A stretch of 8,167 nt of DNA from Candidatus Acidiferrum typicum (GTDB lineage Bacteria; Acidobacteriota; Terriglobia; Acidiferrales; UBA7541), in the NCBI GenBank assembly GCA_025463105.1, contig JAOAPW010000307.1, forward strand, positions 1 through 8,167. The letters are read 5' to 3'. How positions within the stretch are numbered: the stretch's first letter is position 1; every line of letters starts with the position of its first letter. Below, one piece after another: positions 7,072-8,167 of this stretch. A program made the translations under genes and the position numbers. A model generated the notes under the pieces. It had not been told where the DNA came from. It did not search any database and saw only the letters and a program-made list of their open reading frames with translations.

Positions 7072-7292
7072 GGCCTCGGCATTGTAGACCGGCAATCTTT
7101 TTGCTGCACGTGGAGAAACTGTAGCGGTGGACTTATTTCGTGTGGCTGGATTCCGTGTGTCTCCCCTGTCGGGGTTATCTGGTCATCCTCGAATCATTTT
7201 CCCACCGCTGCCGCGTTGGGCTACGTTGTTCCATCCCTCCGGGACTCGTTTTCTTTTCCTTTGTTATTTCTTTAACTCGTTAGCGCCATTCG
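7072..7292. repeat. Noncoding gap with a compound hairpin repeat
   Basis: The gap between the SPOR gene and lnt carries three small inverted repeats: CCCC-TGTC-GGGG (7163-7174), a CCCA...TGGG stem with inner CGC/GCG pairs (7201-7220), and TCCC-TCC-GGGA (7234-7244). In the minus-strand order CCCGGAGGGA, then GTAGCCCA...TGGG, then CCCCGACAGGGG, this resembles a widespread noncoding repeat of Acidobacteria and some Verrucomicrobia as I remember it, here diverged. I see no gene of useful length, no clear promoter for lnt, and no terminator with a T-run on the minus strand. Confidence 0.5.
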
Positions 7293-8042
7293 TTAACGCT
7301 TGATGATGGATTTGAAGCCGTTGGCTTCGAGGTCGTGGCGGGCATTTGTCGCGGATTGGTTGTCGCGGTAGGGGCCGACCTGGACGCGATAATATTTGTC
7401 TGGGCCGGGAGTGATCACGTATGCGGGAAATTTTTTCTGTTGCAGCGCTTGTGCCAGCGCCATGGCGTCGCCTTCGCGTTGGACGGCGGCAACCTGAAGC
7501 ATGATGGCTCCATTTGCGACCAGCGGAGTCCCAGCAGGGGCTGACTGCTGCGCCACGGGCTTAAGGGAAACTGCGGCTGGTTTGGGCGCCGCCGGTGGCG
7601 CTGCCGCTACTGTCTTTTGCGGTGGTTGCAGATGGTCTTCGGTCGTTTTCGGTTCAGCGGAGTGATAAAAATCCCAATCCGGATTTTTTTGCGCGGGAGC
7701 CGCGTCACCCTTTAGCGGGCTCCCAGTAGAGGCTGCGCCCGTTTTCGGCGGAGTCGACGTCACGCTCACGCCTGATTTCGGCGGGATCGGCGCAGAACTC
7801 GCATTCGTTTCCGGGCGTTGGGGTTTTGCTTTCGATTTGAGTGCGGACGCGGCTGCTGGAGGATCGTCCTGGGGTGGACTGCCGATTACCGCGCGCAGCC
7901 GGGAGTCGTACTGGCTGCGGCCCATCAGATATCCCAAGGTGAAGACTACCGCGAAGATCACGACGAGTAACATGAACAGGCCAACGAGGTGCCTGCTCTC
8001 CAGGATAAAATCGCCGCCGCCTTTTTTTTCTTTCGCTGCCAT
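7293..8042 (-). CDS. Membrane-anchored SPOR-domain protein
   Basis: Product of 249 residues with three parts: a short charged N-terminus (MAAKEKKGGG), one membrane helix at about 19-40, and a long Pro/Ala/Lys-rich linker (about 55-175) leading to a C-terminal SPOR domain (about 176-249; ANGAIMLQVAAVQ... to YYRVQVGPY... to GFKSIIKR). SPOR domains bind glycan strands lacking stem peptides at division septa, so an FtsN/DedD-like septal role is plausible, but the exact homologue cannot be named. I chose ATG 8042 because GGAG lies four bases upstream and MAAKEKK is a sensible cytoplasmic tail. The frame is open to 8153, but that would translate two copies of a palindromic repeat. The linker has three 11-residue units starting PPKSG, PPKTG and PLKGD (residues 87-119), and a probable repeat copy at DNA level (7714-7740). 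An A8 tract lies in codons 5-7. Confidence 0.88.
   Translation of the reverse strand: MAAKEKKGGGDFILESRHLVGLFMLLVVIFAVVFTLGYLMGRSQYDSRLRAVIGSPPQDDPPAAASALKSKAKPQRPETNASSAPIPPKSGVSVTSTPPKTGAASTGSPLKGDAAPAQKNPDWDFYHSAEPKTTEDHLQPPQKTVAAAPPAAPKPAAVSLKPVAQQSAPAGTPLVANGAIMLQVAAVQREGDAMALAQALQQKKFPAYVITPGPDKYYRVQVGPYRDNQSATNARHDLEANGFKSIIKR
7714..7740 (+). repeat. Diverged family A palindrome inside the SPOR-protein linker
   Basis: Aligned without gaps to the copy at 1429-1455, 22 of 27 positions match, including the block GCGGGCTCC and the core AGTAGAG; the T-rich left flank (TTTAGCGGG) also resembles the others. It is read in frame as TGAASTGSPLK-type linker sequence. Stem pairing is weakened by two of the changes. 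A weaker resemblance at about 7526-7547 may be a second, older copy. Confidence 0.5.
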
Positions 8043-8051
8043 TCGACTCCA

Positions 8052-8167
8052 GCGGGCTCCACTAAGTTGTGCCCGTGCCCTTTTTCCGTCGGGCTCCAAG
8101 TAGAGCCCGTTCTTTTTTCCGGCGGGCTCCCCTTCGGCACTCAGGGTAAACAAGTAGAGCCCGCACC
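8052..8167 (+). repeat. Head-to-tail array of three family A palindromes upstream of the SPOR gene
   Basis: Copy 4 (8052-8080) is degenerate. Copy 5 (8088-8109) has the perfect core GGGCTCCAAGTAGAGCCC. Copy 6 (8121-8167) keeps both halves, but 21 bp (8131-8151) are inserted between GGGCTCC and AAGTAGAGCCC, and it runs to the window edge. Unit starts are 36 and 33 bp apart and the separators are T-rich (TTTTTCCG, TTTTTTCCG). All three share the orientation of the copy at 1426-1455. Copy 4 ends nine bp upstream of the SPOR gene's ATG, so the array is its leader or promoter region. Confidence 0.8.
8090..8118 (+). terminator. Possible plus-strand intrinsic terminator in family A copy 5
   Basis: A perfect 7-bp stem CGGGCTC/GAGCCCG with a six-base loop is followed by TTCTTTTTT on the plus strand. 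The shape is that of a strong rho-independent terminator. It faces against the SPOR gene and no plus-strand gene is visible in the window, so it would act only on antisense transcripts. Confidence 0.45.

Noticed and set aside
7271..7295. Terminator after the SPOR gene in the CGTTAACG...CTAACG region
   Set aside because: The stem is only about five AT-rich pairs and no T-run follows on the minus strand.
8043..8153. SPOR protein starting at 8153 with 37 more residues
   Set aside because: The extension would translate two palindromic repeat copies, while ATG 8042 has a well-placed GGAG and gives a normal short cytoplasmic tail.
8052..8167. CRISPR array in the tandem palindromes
   Set aside because: Units are 33-36 bp apart with T-rich separators of about 7-11 bp, copies differ from one another, there are no unique spacers, and no cas gene is present.

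Overview
The window is a run of housekeeping genes, all read from the minus strand, from a moderately GC-rich bacterium. Gene content and the style of the intergenic repeats suggest Acidobacteriota. That is an inference: there is no rRNA or other taxonomic marker here, and the repeat resemblances are from memory.

In transcription order (right to left) the genes are: a membrane-anchored SPOR-domain protein (7293-8042), lnt (5533-7071), prfB (4299-5451), metK (2969-4150), ahcY (1513-2790) and tldD (1-1422, cut by the left edge). prfB has to be read through an in-frame TGA by programmed +1 frameshifting. tldD has no stop inside the window, so a search for closed ORFs misses it. metK and ahcY are neighbouring steps of the activated-methyl cycle, making S-adenosylmethionine and clearing S-adenosylhomocysteine. 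lnt and the SPOR protein belong to the cell envelope (lipoprotein maturation; probably septal peptidoglycan binding). tldD is a metalloprotease subunit.

The clearest promoter lies in the prfB-metK gap (TATAAT at 4226-4231, minus strand), so metK and probably ahcY can be transcribed separately from the genes upstream. Just upstream of metK a 13-codon reading frame with a good Shine-Dalgarno sequence ends in a TTGA overlap with the likely TTG start of metK.

The most unusual content is between the genes. A short palindromic family (core GGGCTC-CAAGTA-GAGCCC) occurs at 1426-1455, twice in 5470-5530, and as a three-copy head-to-tail array at 8052-8167. A diverged copy appears to lie inside the coding sequence for the SPOR protein's linker (7714-7740). 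A different palindrome forms an inverted pair of about 100 bp (REPIN-like) between metK and ahcY. Degenerate 9-bp repeats follow ahcY, and a compound hairpin repeat fills the gap between the SPOR gene and lnt. I found no tRNA, rRNA, CRISPR array, transposase gene or novel multi-gene system; the window is mostly conserved genes with heavily decorated junctions.
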